Assembly: GCA_027923505.1 (NCBI GenBank)
Contig: BROI01000009.1
Span: 1,024,188-1,088,187 of the forward strand
DNA length: 64,000 bases
Direction of reading: 5' to 3'
DNA from: Mayamaea pseudoterrestris
Lineage: Eukaryota > Bacillariophyta > Bacillariophyceae > Sellaphorales > Sellaphoraceae
Shown: one piece after another, positions 30,174 through 40,793 of the stretch
How the letters are laid out: each line of letters begins with the position of its first letter
Numbering within the stretch: the first letter of the stretch is position 1
Notes under the pieces: model-generated
The model's input: the letters and a program-made list of their open reading frames with translations, nothing else
What the model was told of the DNA's origin: nothing
Database searches by the model: none
Translations under genes and position numbers: made by a program

Positions 30174-30495
30174 TGATAAGATGTAATTCAATAGCACCAG
30201 TCCAATAGAAGGCGAGCAGCTAGTATAAAGGCGATCAACCCTCTACAACAAGCAACAAGCAAACAACAAACCAATTTCTAGTAGACTGACTTAAAAAGCA
30301 AACCACTCGAGGCAAATCCTTGATCGTGGACTGTCTTGTTTGCCCGTTGACACCGTAGTCATTTAGTCATAGGCTTAAATAATCATGTACACTGGTCACA
30401 CACTTCAACTTCAATCATTCCCGTTTCGAACATGGTATTCAATAACGATCCATGTCGCATAAGACGCAGGCTCTCCATTCGCCTACATCGCGTCA
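30174..30495 (-). repeat. 5' LTR of the degraded Copia element
   Basis: 322 bp and apparently identical to 24303-24624. Followed directly by the CGGTT target duplication at 30496-30500. Confidence 0.93.
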
Positions 30496-30500
30496 CGGTT

Positions 30501-31150
30501 GAAGGTGCCGGTTAGCTGCTACTTTCCCGTAGCTTTTTCATTGAGTGGCTCTACTTGTCACGATAGCTTACTTAATGGAAAGTTTTGCTATTTTTAGTGT
30601 TAGCACTGATTAACTCGGCTGGCAATGCTTGCATAAGTCTGGGCCATTCTTTATTTTTCATACATCTACAGGTAGTAATCTATTAGCCAACGAGACTGAT
30701 TCCTTCCGCATATGATCGACAGATGCTGCATTTTTAACAAGTACGGGTACGAGTATAAACGAGTGGCAAGCATTGATTCCTCTATGAAGTCTTGCTAGCA
30801 AGCTCAAGCTAGCGCCAATTGGTTGCGATGCGCTTCAAATATCGCGTCGATCCAATGCAACGAAGACTTTAGCTGGCGGTTCCTCCGCCGCGCAGCGAGC
30901 CAGCGAGGTCCCGGTCTTGCGAGTAGCTGTTTCGAGAGCAGCTGGGCGGTTCCATTGGAGGAGCGTCGGAGGGAGCTAAGAAACCCGGATGAAATCGGAA
31001 CGTACACGCCCAGATGCGCATCATTTCTTTCGTGTACAACACACACAAATTGACAAGGTCGGCAGCTGCAAAAAGGACCTGCATAACATACATAGACTTG
31101 ATCACACAATAACATAGCGTCACGCTCGACAAAGGAACTGAGAAAGGATC
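30501..31150. other. Intergenic, upstream of the cyclin gene
   Basis: 650 bp without a convincing gene. Minus-strand open frames here lack any family motif. A CCAAT-box core in reverse (ATTGG, near 30817) lies a few hundred bases upstream of the cyclin start. Confidence 0.5.
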
Positions 31151-32487
31151 ATGGCTTCGACTGGATACGTTTCGAATGATGGAGAGGACTTCTTCAAGCC
31201 CATCCAGGTATGTCGAATGCATGTGCAATTTGATTCCAGCTTTGGAGGAAAATTGCGTTCGTCTCCTCAAAGCTGATGGTTTTGTGAACCACTAGTTTCT
31301 TCCTTTCGATCTTGTTTGCTGGCCATGCGCGGAAGAGGCTTTTAGAAGATCTATTCTTGTCTCGTGGAGGTCCCTCATTCATTGTCGTCGGATATCAACG
31401 GAGGTCCAAATTTTTGGCTAACCTCGCCGCTTTGTCTTGACCCATTGCAGCAATTTCCACAGCGCATGACGACTTTTAACCAAGTATCGATTGAAGGAAT
31501 GGAAGAGGAGGTGATGAAGGCGCAGCCATATGGATTGGAGGTCAGTGCGCGCTGTCCACGGTGGCTGCAAAATTTTGTTGCTACCTGTCGCAAGCATTGT
31601 CTCACCGTTTCCCTTTTAATTCTCTTGACTTGCTCGCCGTATTAATCGTATATTCTTTGCTTATCGTTGCGCAGGAGGAGATTGACTACGTTCTGAATGT
31701 TTGCACTTCTGATCTCTATCGCGACATGAAGGAAAGACAGGTTGACTTTGTTTCGCCACAAACCTACAATCCCTATTCTTCCTACATGCCCTACCGACGC
31801 TACTTGGTCGACTGGATGAGCGACGTTGGCGAGCAATGTCGCTTACACAGCACGACGATTCATGTCAGTATTCTGCTGCTGGACAAGATTTTTCGATCAG
31901 CCGAAATTCCGAGGAGTCAGTGGCAACTGCTGGCGACTGCTTGCATTTCGATTGCCGCCAAGTACGAGGAAGCGGAGGAACAAACTCCGCATATTCCAGA
32001 GCTTTTGCAGCTGACGAGATTAAGCGCTGCGGGGCATACGTCGCTCTCGTTTCGGGAAGGCGAACTTGACGTTTTGCGCCGCTTGTCGTGGAAACTTCGC
32101 GCCTTTCCGCCATTGCATGTCGGCAATTACTTTCTTTCCAAAGGAGTCGTCTTTGAAGATGACTTGTGGCAAGGAAGAGAGCTCATTGAGAAAATTCCAA
32201 AGTACATGAAGAAGTACATTGAGTTCTTTTGCAACCTTTGTCTGCAGGACTACCAATTCCAGCAGTACTTGCCGACGCAACTTGCTGCCGCAGTCGTGCT
32301 GTCGAGTCGGGTCGCTCTGAACATTGAACCACGGTGGAGGTTTGAGTTGGTCGACCTGACTGGATATGAGGAAGCCGAAATATTCCACATATTCCAGCAC
32401 GTTTTCCAGTATTATGAGGAACAGTTTCCTGGTCATGGAACCCGATCCATTTCGCCGAGATCCGTCACTGACGCGAACGGTTTCTAA
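31151..32487 (+). CDS. CCNJ: Cyclin J-like cyclin
   Basis: Three exons, all joined in phase 0: 31151-31207, 31451-31540 and 31675-32487, with introns of 243 and 134 bp (donors GTATGT and GTCAGT, acceptors TTGCAG and TGCGCAG). The 319-residue product holds an N-terminal cyclin box (RRYLVDWMSDVGEQC, LLLDKIF, ACISIAAKYEE) and a C-terminal cyclin fold. The order SKGVVFEDDLW, KYMKKYIEFFCNL, LQDYQF, QLAAAVVLSSRVAL is much like animal cyclin J rather than mitotic A/B cyclins. It presumably binds a CDK. The start ATG at 31151 opens a 19-codon first exon (MASTGYVSNDGEDFF). No destruction box was recognised in the short N-terminus. Confidence 0.85.
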
Positions 32488-32938
32488 TGAGACATTTCGC
32501 GTGTTGCTCCAGTATACACCGCGTATACTTGTTGGGTCTCGCCTTGTCAAGGCATGCGTCATGTTTTGCTTGTCGAGTGACTCATATACCGCTCTTTCTA
32601 TTCATCTAAAATAATATACTCCGCGCTACTCAAAACAGTAATAAATCACTGCATTACTTGAACCTTTACGTACTTTACGTAGTATTAGTTATGGACAATA
32701 TAATTGGCTCTGTGAACTGACACTTTTTGTTTGATTTAATCTTTCGCCAGCCCACTGGAAACATTAAGATAGCTAAACTGCTGGGCGCGTCAAGTGTGAC
32801 TCGCGATCAAGCAAGACTCGACAAATAATGATGCGATGATGCGCGCGACGATCGACCGACGCCATGGAATATTTCCAGGCCGCGCCTTGCATAAGAACTG
32901 TCAAATAGAAGCAATAGCTTCTGGCTGCGTCTAGTAGA
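32488..32938. other. Intergenic, no gene seen
   Basis: About 450 bp between the cyclin stop and the dehydrogenase start. Contains a few short TA-rich words (ACTTTACGTAGTATTAG) and no open frame with family features. Confidence 0.5.
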
Positions 32939-34019
32939 ATGAGATGCTTCTTGCTGGTAGTCGCGAGCGCGATTCACTTGCTTTGCTCCGGCGTCTCGGC
33001 CACAGACATTAATTCTCCTTCCTCGTTGTCACACTGGAAACTACCATCAGACACCCATGCCGTCGTGACAGGAGGAACCAAGGGGATTGGAAAGGCAATT
33101 GTGGAAGAGCTTGCCAGTTCATTGGGCTTGGGTATCAAGGTACTCACTTGCGCCCGCCATCAGCAAGATTTGAATGCGCGCCTTGACGAGTGGAAGGCAA
33201 AGGGCATGGATTGCACGGGCGTCGTTGCCGACTTGTCGAGCAAGGCAGGACGAGACGATTTTGTAATGGCAATAAGAGACTGGCTTGGAGAAAAGCCTCT
33301 TGATATTCTCGGTAGGTCAATATTGAATGAGTGTTTGCTAACGATGGCCTAGCCAAGTTCGTGCCATATTCAACGAATTATGCATCGTTTCTTTACACAG
33401 TGAACAACGTCGGAACCAATGTCCGAAAGCCTTCAGTTGATTATACGGATGAGGATGTCGAGTTTGTATGGCGAACCAACTTTTACAGCATGTTTGCCTT
33501 GACATGCGCCTGTCACGGCCTTCTGGTTCGCACGAAGGACGACGGTCGAACGAGCAGCGTAGTGAACATTGGCAGCGTCGCCGGTGTCACTTGCATCAAG
33601 ACTGGCACACCGTATGCTAGTACAAAGGCAGCCATGAATCAGGTATGAGGATGAAGATGAAGATGAATGACTGATTCTACTATCGTGTCCAGCAGATGGA
33701 GTTGTTCACTCACTAATACGTTGCTTCTTTGCAGGTGACGGGAAATTGGGCCTGCGAATGGGGGCCAAAAGGCATACGAGTCAACTGCGTTGCACCCTGG
33801 TACATTAACACGGAACTGGCCCAGCAAGTGCTCAAGAATACGCAATACAAAACATCTGTTCTTGAGCGAACGCCACTTGGGCGGGTCGGAGAGCCAGCAG
33901 AAGTGGCCTCACTCGTTGCCTTTCTTTGCTTGCCAGCGTCAGGCTACATTACAGGCCAGGTTATTGCTGTCGATGGAGGGTTTAGCCGGAACGGCTACTA
34001 CGACAGCTTTTACCCATAG
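32939..34019 (+). CDS. Short-chain dehydrogenase/reductase, tropinone reductase-like, secretory
   Basis: Three exons: 32939-33311, 33401-33642 and 33735-34019, with introns of 89 and 92 bp (donors GTAGGT and GTATGA, acceptors ACACAG and TTGCAG), giving 299 residues. The first 22 residues ([21 protein letters not shown]) look like a signal peptide; the next residue is Thr, not Phe, so entry to the ER rather than the plastid is the simplest reading. The Rossmann motif [10 protein letters not shown], the NNVG motif, the catalytic Ser in NIGSVAG and the YASTK active site are intact. C-terminal [12 protein letters not shown] and [19 protein letters not shown] match tropinone reductase-like SDRs. 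Substrate unknown; NAD(P)(H) use is from the family. Confidence 0.9.
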
Positions 34020-34427
34020 TTGCAGACGCTACAGAAGCCGTCGAATGTGGACAACCACCGCCGACAACCGGTACGGCGGCCCATATTCCCCAATGCTAGA
34101 ACATAGTTTGAAAATAAACGAACTTGATTTTGAAATATAATTGAAGTTTAACTTTCGACGAATGTGGCCGATTTCATGTTTGCGCAGAAGTCGGCGAGCG
34201 GGGTGGTGGAGCGACTTGACACGAAATCGTGTTCAACTTCAAAATGGTGTAGTAACTTGGGTAAACCATAACTGAAGCACATTGTTTGCAGCTTGCTCTC
34301 TCCGTTTGTTGCTGCACATCACAAACGTCGCAAAGTAGTTGCAAGTCTATTGTGTGTTCAAGTAGATATGCCATCAGTCCGCGCTGTGATCGCTCGCAAG
34401 AGTTCTGCCGTGGGCGCTACGTTGCCC
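34020..34427. other. Intergenic, left flank of the Copia tandem
   Basis: No gene seen. The last bases before the first LTR read CTACGTTGCCC. Confidence 0.5.
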
Positions 34428-34668
34428 TGATAGAAACTAGGTTTCCGGAGAGTGTGACACGCTGCAACTGACGCAACGGTACTGGCCGAGTACACTGAAG
34501 GCGATACTAACTAGTCGACGGAGACGAGTTTAGTATAGCGGTAACTCAACTAGAAATACGGGACGGAGGACCACTTGTTGTTCGAAAGGACTCGGGTTGT
34601 TGCTATCTTCTGTCCTGGGCGCTAACGGGCCATTACAGTCTATAGGATAGAGTAGCAGCTATTTATCA
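34428..34668 (+). repeat. LTR A (5' LTR of Copia copy 1)
   Basis: 241 bp, begins TGATAGAAACTAGG and ends CTATTTATCA. Same sequence at 40259, 40500 and 46331. Confidence 0.95.
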
Positions 34669-34721
34669 GCTTATGAGACGTAGTCTGTATCACTGTCACA
34701 AACGAAACCAGAAAGATAAAC

Positions 34722-37700
34722 ATGGAGGCAATCGTCATCGCTTTGGCTGGTCTGACGGACGAGTACGTTGCTGCTTTGGCAGCAGGTGGAATCATCTCTA
34801 AAGACGATCTTGGCATCGTATCTCGCCTCGACATTACGGAGGCTTTACCCCAAGCTCCTGTGATGGTTCGGCGCAAGCTTGAGCTCATTGGCGATTACGT
34901 TTTCAGGGGACAAGAGCTAACGGTGGAGACGACGATTCCTTCCATTCGCGAATACCTGTCGAATCAAGGCAATCCTCAGCAACCAGCTGGAGCGCCTGCG
35001 GCTGCTGCAGTTGCTGCTGCACCGAAGAACAATCTTAGGATTACGGTGAATCCTTTGGATCCGTTTTCGGGAGCCATTATGGATTGGGAGCGCTGGGAGA
35101 TCAAAGCGAGGGACACGATCAATCAATCGCTGTACTCGACGCTGTTGACGACAGAGCCGGCCGCGGACAATGCGAACGCGCAGACGGCAAGCAGAGAGTT
35201 TTACTCAATGTTATCGCGAGCCGTCGCCGATGGTGATGCGTATCACATTGTCGAGGGTGTTGAAAATCAAGACGGTTTCATCGCTTGGAAAAAGTTAGTC
35301 GACTGGTACACGTCGCCAGTAACGGGGCGTTCACTCGTTCAGTTTCATCGCAAGAAATTGCAGGATGCTAGATTGGACGAGGACTGTACGGCTAGCAGCT
35401 ACATTAATACCTTCATGACAAGTTCTCGCAAGCTCGACTCGCTCAACGCTGGTTTGACGGACTCGATCAAGTTGCAAGATTTTTTAGAAGGCATTGTGGA
35501 TGAAGACTACGACGTCGTCGTTCAAGGAATGAAGCGCCAAGTTGGTTTAACCTTTGATGATGCTGTTAAAGCTATCAGAGGGCGCGAGCAAGATCTTGTA
35601 GACAAGGCGAACGCTACAGGAACACACACTCCTTCGACCAAGGCTCGCCGCGCTCCTGGGGGCGCGAATAACAATGGATCGAGGAACGCTATTCCATTCA
35701 TTCCGAATTTCCTATTGAACACCATTAAACAAGATCATATTCGCAAGAATCTGTTGAAGTGGCGCGCTATTCGAAATGACGAAGGAAGAGAAATTCGTCC
35801 TGACGAGTTGATCCCTGATCCAGATGCCGGCGGCCATCAAGGCGGCGACAACAAAGATAGGGCTACTCAAGGATCCAACAAGAGCCACACCGCTACCCCG
35901 AAGAGTGCTCGCAAGAGCGGAAAGCGTGGTTTAAAGAGTCGTCGAGTGGCGACGGTCAGTGCGCCGTCCGTCAAGACGCGACAAACCAAAACGAAGCTTA
36001 CCGGTCTTGGAGACTCTGCTTTGAAGGTGTTCCTCAAGGATGAGGACGAACACGCCGAAGACTCGTGTAGCGATGATGAAGATGATGGTGTTAATGAACA
36101 GGCCGATCAGAATGAGTCTTCCGTTAGCAAGTCCTCGCGCAGGAGGAAGAAGGCAACGAAGAAGCTTGCGGCGAAGACTCGCCGCAACCCAAGGAGTCGT
36201 CGAGGACGCTCGGCGGACAGACCCCGGGCAATCATCGATCCAGGGTCGGAAATTAACATCATTGGTGGCGTTGGATGGGAGGTTATTGCTGCGGTTAACA
36301 TGTCTGCCAAGGTCGATGGCGCATTGACAGGAATGGAAGGCAAGCGGCTGCCAATCGTGTGTGCGGTGACCGTTTATGAGCACCCCAGCAAAGGACCTAT
36401 TCTTCTTGGAGTTGGAAGCGCCGCGTGGGACGAGTCGCCTGCTCAAACTGAGTCTCTATTCAACTCACACATGCTACGCGAGGCAGGTGTTACGGTTGAA
36501 GACAAGGCTGAGCGCGACGGCGGAGCGTCACTCATTGAGGTAGAAGGAACGACTATTAAACTCGATTTCGTCGACGAAAAGACTCTTTCCTTCTACATAC
36601 GCAGGCCAACACAGAAGGAGCTAACAGAGTTAAACGTACTGTGGCTCATACCGCGAAAGTTCGGGTTGGAATCCGGACACAAGTTTACACCATCGAGGCG
36701 AGCGCCTGCAGAATCAATCCCAGAGAAGGCCGACTGGCGAATCAGATTAGGAAACTGTCCTGAGTTCGTTGCTGCCAAGACTTTGGAGGCGACTACGCAG
36801 TTGTGCGAAGCTCCCGTCGAGATGGAGAATAGAGAGAGTCCCCGACAGCATCGTAAACAACGCTTGCTTGCTTTGCATCCAAGGCGTGTTGAAGGACGCA
36901 CGGATTCGGATACTTTCTTCTCTACAGTAAAATCCATTCGAGGTTACATGTGTGTCCAAATCTTTGTCGCTGTGACAAGCAAGTTTCTGTTTGCGCGTTG
37001 CATGCGCAAGGAATCTGAATCGCATGGCGCCTATCAGGATTTTATAAGGTACATTGGCGCTCCTAACGTTCTTATCACTGATAATGCTCAAACGCAGATT
37101 GGAAAGAAGTGGACAGCGACCAGTCGCAACCTTGCGGTTCGACAAAAGAATACGGTACCTCACAACCAGCAGCAGAATCAAGCTGAAGGAGCAGTCCATC
37201 TTGTCAAGAAGCGAGTCATACTTGTACTGCGCGCGGCACAAGCTCCTCTTGTATTCTGGTGCTACTGTTTGCTCTTTGTTATCGACTGCCTCAATTTCAC
37301 GGCGCGCAAGGAACTCGAATGGCGCACGCCACACGAAAGGATGTATGGGATGACTCCCGATATATCAGTCTTTCGCTTCAGTTTCTGGCAACCAGTCTGG
37401 TACTATGAACCGACTGCAAGCTTTCCTCACAAGAACTTTCTTCCAGGACGTTTTGTAGGGATTGCTTGGGATCACGGCGACGCGTTTACGTATCGCATCT
37501 GGACGACCCCGGAAGGCGTCTGGGAGAAGGGGCGCGAGCTCATTCGAAACGTGGTCCAACCACGCCGCGACGATGAGGAAGTTTGTAGTTTAATTGCTAT
37601 AAAAGAAACTGATCTTTTACTCGAACGACAGCTTGATGGAGGAGGGTCTGCTAGGAGCAGAAAACGTCGACGCCAAAACCGTCGCAAACGGTCGCGGAAC

Positions 37701-40169
37701 GACACCAACGCTCAGCGTGATCGCTCCGGTTCTGACAGCGACTCGAGCGTGGAATCAATTGACGACGACCATGGAGATAATGAAGACTGCGTTGCAAGTG
37801 CTCCTCAGTTTCGACGGGGCGTCGTTCCAGAGGAGCAGGGGGCAGCGGACGCAGCTACTACAGGCAATCAGAACAAGCGAGTAAGGTTCGAGTCAGCGGA
37901 AGACCATTTGGATTCAACAGAAGCCTCGGATAGACTCGGCAGCCACCGCAACGTGGAGGTCGAGACGGTCAACGAGTCGGACGAAGAGGAAGACGAGGAG
38001 AACCGAACGCCAAGCACTGCTAACAATGGGAGCCGGTCTCGAGAGGAGCTTTTGCCAGGCTTCAATCCATTGGAGAACGATGGAATCGAGATGGCGGAGG
38101 AAGTTAACAACGCGTATTCCTCCACGCTCGAGAACGAACCATCCATTGGCGGCGCACATGTTCGAGCGATCCTTGGTCATGAATGGACTGAAGGGCGACT
38201 GCGACTGCAAGTCGTTTGGAATACGGAGCAGAAATCCTGGGAAGAGCTTCGTGACATGAAGGAAGATTATCCAAGGATGACGGCTCAGTACATCCTCGAC
38301 AAGAACGTAACTCGAGCCAGAGCAACCGATCGAACGCTTTCGTGGGCTACAAAGGTTATTAGAGACTTGAATCGAGCCGTGAGGCGAGTGACGAGACTAT
38401 ATGACTTTCATCTGGACGACAACGACGAAGTTTACGCTGTTCGACGGACTCAGAATCGAAAGAAGAAGAAGACGTACACGGCTAAACCAGAGTTCAAGTA
38501 CGGCGTTCAAGTACCCAAGAACGTTCGAGAGGCTATTCGATTGGATGAAGCTAACGGCGATACGCATTGGCAAGACGCTATCAAGGCCGAGGTTGGATCG
38601 TTGACGGAGCTCGAGTGCTTTGATTTCAAGGGCGCCGGTTTCGTACCCGACTCTTGCTATCAGAAGACTACGCTCATGATGATCTTTACTGTCAAACAAG
38701 ATATGCGGCGCAAAGCTAGGCTTGTTGCTGGAGGCCATTTGATTGATGCTTTGGATCATAACGTATACTCGTCGACGGTAAAAGGCATCAGCGTGAAGCT
38801 TCTCCACGTCATCGCTCACAAGGCGAATCTTCGACAAGTTTGCGGCGACGTTGCTAATGCTTACGTGAACGCTTTTACTAACGAAAAAGTATACGCTATT
38901 GCAGGACCAGAGTTTGGACCAGAGCTTGAAGGCAAGGTGGTCATTATCGTTAAGGCTCTTTACGGGCTATCGTCTTCGGGCGAACGATGGCACGCGCACT
39001 TTGCCGATACGCTCAGAGGCCTTGGCTTTGTTCCTACTGGATATGATAAGGATGTTTGGATCCGTCTTGCAGAAGACGGCAGCCATTATGAATACGTTTG
39101 CACTCACGTCGACGATTTCATGTTGGTCGGCAAGAATCCAGAGGCAATAATGGAGGCCATTCAACTCGTCTATTCAGTCAAATCCATCGGCCCTCCCGAT
39201 TACTACTTGGGTAATGATTATAAGAAGGATCGGAAAGGACGATGGTGCATCGGTTGCAAGAAGTACTTGACGGAAGCAATCAAACGGGTCGAGCGCATGT
39301 TTGGAATGCTCAAGAAGTATACGAATCCAACTGAAACAGGCGACCACCCCGAAATTGATACGAGTACAATGCTTAATGATGATGAGCATCGAAAGTATCA
39401 AATGTTGATTGGAATGCTCGTTTGGATCGTTACGATTGGACGAATTGATGTCGCTCACGCCACGTCCTCCCTCTCGAGATTTACTGCAGCTCCAAGGGAC
39501 GGTCATCTCAAGCGAGTGCTGCGAGTATTTGGGTATCTAAAGAAGCGAGCGAATCGTAGGATCGTCGTTGATTCAAGAGACCCAGTTTATTCAGGCGCTG
39601 AAGACTCGCGAGCGATGGATCTTACCAAGGAGCTATCCGAGCAATACGCTAACGCGTTCGAGGAGATTGACGCGAGCCTTCCGCCAGCTCTTATAGACGA
39701 GATGCTCATTACAGTCTTTGTTGATTCTGATCATGCACACAATCAGTTAACAAGACGGTCCATAACGGGGATGCTGATTGTCGTCGGGCGGACGCCAGTC
39801 ATGTATATGAGCAAGCGTCAAGGGGCAATAGAGACGTCCACATACGGAGCTGAATTCTGTGCGATGAAGACAGCTGTAGAGGAGCTCATTGCTGTACGTT
39901 ATATGCTTCGATGCCTCGGCGTCAAGGTGTCGACGGCCAGTTTCATTTGTGGTGACAATATGGGCGTTATTCAGAACGCGACCTTGAGCAGCAGCGTCTT
40001 GAAGAAGAAGCATGTTGCTATTGCTTACCATAAAACGCGAGAAGCGTCAGCGGCAGGGATCTGCCACCCTATCAAGATTGATGGATTGGACAACTTTGCA
40101 GACTGCCTCACGAAGGGGCAAACGCAGAAGGCGTTCAGTAAGTGTGTCGGCGGATTCATGCATGGCTAA
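34722..40169 (+). CDS. Copia Gag-Pol polyprotein, copy 1
   Basis: One uninterrupted 1815-residue frame. Gag fills about residues 1-300, followed by a Lys/Arg/Ser-rich stretch with no CCHC zinc knuckle. The protease has DPGSE at Asp506. Integrase acids are Asp730 (SDTFFS), Asp787 (ITDNAQ) and Glu822 (NQAEGA); the usual HHCC zinc motif before them is not seen. A linker rich in acidic and basic residues leads to a chromodomain-like segment from about 1147 (VRAILGHEW, LQVVWNTEQKSWEEL). Reverse transcriptase follows (RRKARLVAGGHLID, GDVANAYVNAF, KALYGLSSSGERWHAHFADT, catalytic Asp1464-Asp1465 in HVDDF). RNase H ends the protein (FVDSDH at 1668, TYGAEF, CGDNMG, FADCLTKG). All catalytic residues are present, so it could be active. 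Confidence 0.97.
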   Translation: MEAIVIALAGLTDEYVAALAAGGIISKDDLGIVSRLDITEALPQAPVMVRRKLELIGDYVFRGQELTVETTIPSIREYLSNQGNPQQPAGAPAAAAVAAAPKNNLRITVNPLDPFSGAIMDWERWEIKARDTINQSLYSTLLTTEPAADNANAQTASREFYSMLSRAVADGDAYHIVEGVENQDGFIAWKKLVDWYTSPVTGRSLVQFHRKKLQDARLDEDCTASSYINTFMTSSRKLDSLNAGLTDSIKLQDFLEGIVDEDYDVVVQGMKRQVGLTFDDAVKAIRGREQDLVDKANATGTHTPSTKARRAPGGANNNGSRNAIPFIPNFLLNTIKQDHIRKNLLKWRAIRNDEGREIRPDELIPDPDAGGHQGGDNKDRATQGSNKSHTATPKSARKSGKRGLKSRRVATVSAPSVKTRQTKTKLTGLGDSALKVFLKDEDEHAEDSCSDDEDDGVNEQADQNESSVSKSSRRRKKATKKLAAKTRRNPRSRRGRSADRPRAIIDPGSEINIIGGVGWEVIAAVNMSAKVDGALTGMEGKRLPIVCAVTVYEHPSKGPILLGVGSAAWDESPAQTESLFNSHMLREAGVTVEDKAERDGGASLIEVEGTTIKLDFVDEKTLSFYIRRPTQKELTELNVLWLIPRKFGLESGHKFTPSRRAPAESIPEKADWRIRLGNCPEFVAAKTLEATTQLCEAPVEMENRESPRQHRKQRLLALHPRRVEGRTDSDTFFSTVKSIRGYMCVQIFVAVTSKFLFARCMRKESESHGAYQDFIRYIGAPNVLITDNAQTQIGKKWTATSRNLAVRQKNTVPHNQQQNQAEGAVHLVKKRVILVLRAAQAPLVFWCYCLLFVIDCLNFTARKELEWRTPHERMYGMTPDISVFRFSFWQPVWYYEPTASFPHKNFLPGRFVGIAWDHGDAFTYRIWTTPEGVWEKGRELIRNVVQPRRDDEEVCSLIAIKETDLLLERQLDGGGSARSRKRRRQNRRKRSRNDTNAQRDRSGSDSDSSVESIDDDHGDNEDCVASAPQFRRGVVPEEQGAADAATTGNQNKRVRFESAEDHLDSTEASDRLGSHRNVEVETVNESDEEEDEENRTPSTANNGSRSREELLPGFNPLENDGIEMAEEVNNAYSSTLENEPSIGGAHVRAILGHEWTEGRLRLQVVWNTEQKSWEELRDMKEDYPRMTAQYILDKNVTRARATDRTLSWATKVIRDLNRAVRRVTRLYDFHLDDNDEVYAVRRTQNRKKKKTYTAKPEFKYGVQVPKNVREAIRLDEANGDTHWQDAIKAEVGSLTELECFDFKGAGFVPDSCYQKTTLMMIFTVKQDMRRKARLVAGGHLIDALDHNVYSSTVKGISVKLLHVIAHKANLRQVCGDVANAYVNAFTNEKVYAIAGPEFGPELEGKVVIIVKALYGLSSSGERWHAHFADTLRGLGFVPTGYDKDVWIRLAEDGSHYEYVCTHVDDFMLVGKNPEAIMEAIQLVYSVKSIGPPDYYLGNDYKKDRKGRWCIGCKKYLTEAIKRVERMFGMLKKYTNPTETGDHPEIDTSTMLNDDEHRKYQMLIGMLVWIVTIGRIDVAHATSSLSRFTAAPRDGHLKRVLRVFGYLKKRANRRIVVDSRDPVYSGAEDSRAMDLTKELSEQYANAFEEIDASLPPALIDEMLITVFVDSDHAHNQLTRRSITGMLIVVGRTPVMYMSKRQGAIETSTYGAEFCAMKTAVEELIAVRYMLRCLGVKVSTASFICGDNMGVIQNATLSSSVLKKKHVAIAYHKTREASAAGICHPIKIDGLDNFADCLTKGQTQKAFSKCVGGFMHG

Positions 40170-40258
40170 GGCGAGTTTGCAGAGGAGCGCTGCTTTAGTA
40201 ATCTATTAGTATATTGGTCTGTTGAAGAGAGCAGGGTTCTCCAGCGTCTCAAGAGGAG

Positions 40259-40499
40259 TGATAGAAACTAGGTTTCCGGAGAGTGTGACACGCTGCAACT
40301 GACGCAACGGTACTGGCCGAGTACACTGAAGGCGATACTAACTAGTCGACGGAGACGAGTTTAGTATAGCGGTAACTCAACTAGAAATACGGGACGGAGG
40401 ACCACTTGTTGTTCGAAAGGACTCGGGTTGTTGCTATCTTCTGTCCTGGGCGCTAACGGGCCATTACAGTCTATAGGATAGAGTAGCAGCTATTTATCA
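40259..40499 (+). repeat. LTR B (3' LTR of Copia copy 1)
   Basis: 241 bp, identical by eye to LTR A. Its final CA (40498-40499) is directly followed by the TG of LTR C. Confidence 0.95.
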
Positions 40500-40740
40500 T
40501 GATAGAAACTAGGTTTCCGGAGAGTGTGACACGCTGCAACTGACGCAACGGTACTGGCCGAGTACACTGAAGGCGATACTAACTAGTCGACGGAGACGAG
40601 TTTAGTATAGCGGTAACTCAACTAGAAATACGGGACGGAGGACCACTTGTTGTTCGAAAGGACTCGGGTTGTTGCTATCTTCTGTCCTGGGCGCTAACGG
40701 GCCATTACAGTCTATAGGATAGAGTAGCAGCTATTTATCA
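40500..40740 (+). repeat. LTR C (5' LTR of Copia copy 2)
   Basis: 241 bp, identical by eye to LTR A; abuts LTR B with no bases between. Confidence 0.95.
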
Positions 40741-40793
40741 GCTTATGAGACGTAGTCTGTATCACTGTCACAAACGAAACCAGAAAGATAAAC

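Larger units (their letters stand above)
24303..30495 (-). mobile_element. Ty1/Copia LTR retrotransposon, coding region degraded
   Basis: A 6193-bp element on the minus strand. Its two 322-bp LTRs (24303-24624 and 30174-30495) appear identical, each bounded by TG...CA, and the 5-bp target duplication CGGTT lies at 24298-24302 and 30496-30500. Gag, protease, integrase, chromodomain-like segment, reverse transcriptase and RNase H are all recognisable in Copia order, but several frameshifts and stops interrupt them and a part of reverse transcriptase after the active site is deleted. A purine-rich run (CTCTGGGGGA on the minus strand) abuts the 3' LTR. Identical LTRs mean recent insertion, which contrasts with the damaged coding region. 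Confidence 0.93.
34428..40499 (+). mobile_element. Copia LTR retrotransposon, tandem copy 1, apparently intact
   Basis: A 6072-bp element: 5' LTR 34428-34668 and 3' LTR 40259-40499 (241 bp each, TGATAG...TTATCA), internal region 34669-40258 with a single Gag-Pol frame. A purine-rich tract (AAGAGGAG) precedes the 3' LTR. Its 3' LTR is followed at once by the 5' LTR of an identical element. The left flank (TGCCC) and the base run after the element give no target duplication. Confidence 0.96.

Noticed and set aside
30804-31270. Minus-strand frames upstream of the cyclin gene
   Set aside because: They overlap in different frames, have no family features and run into the first cyclin exon and intron.
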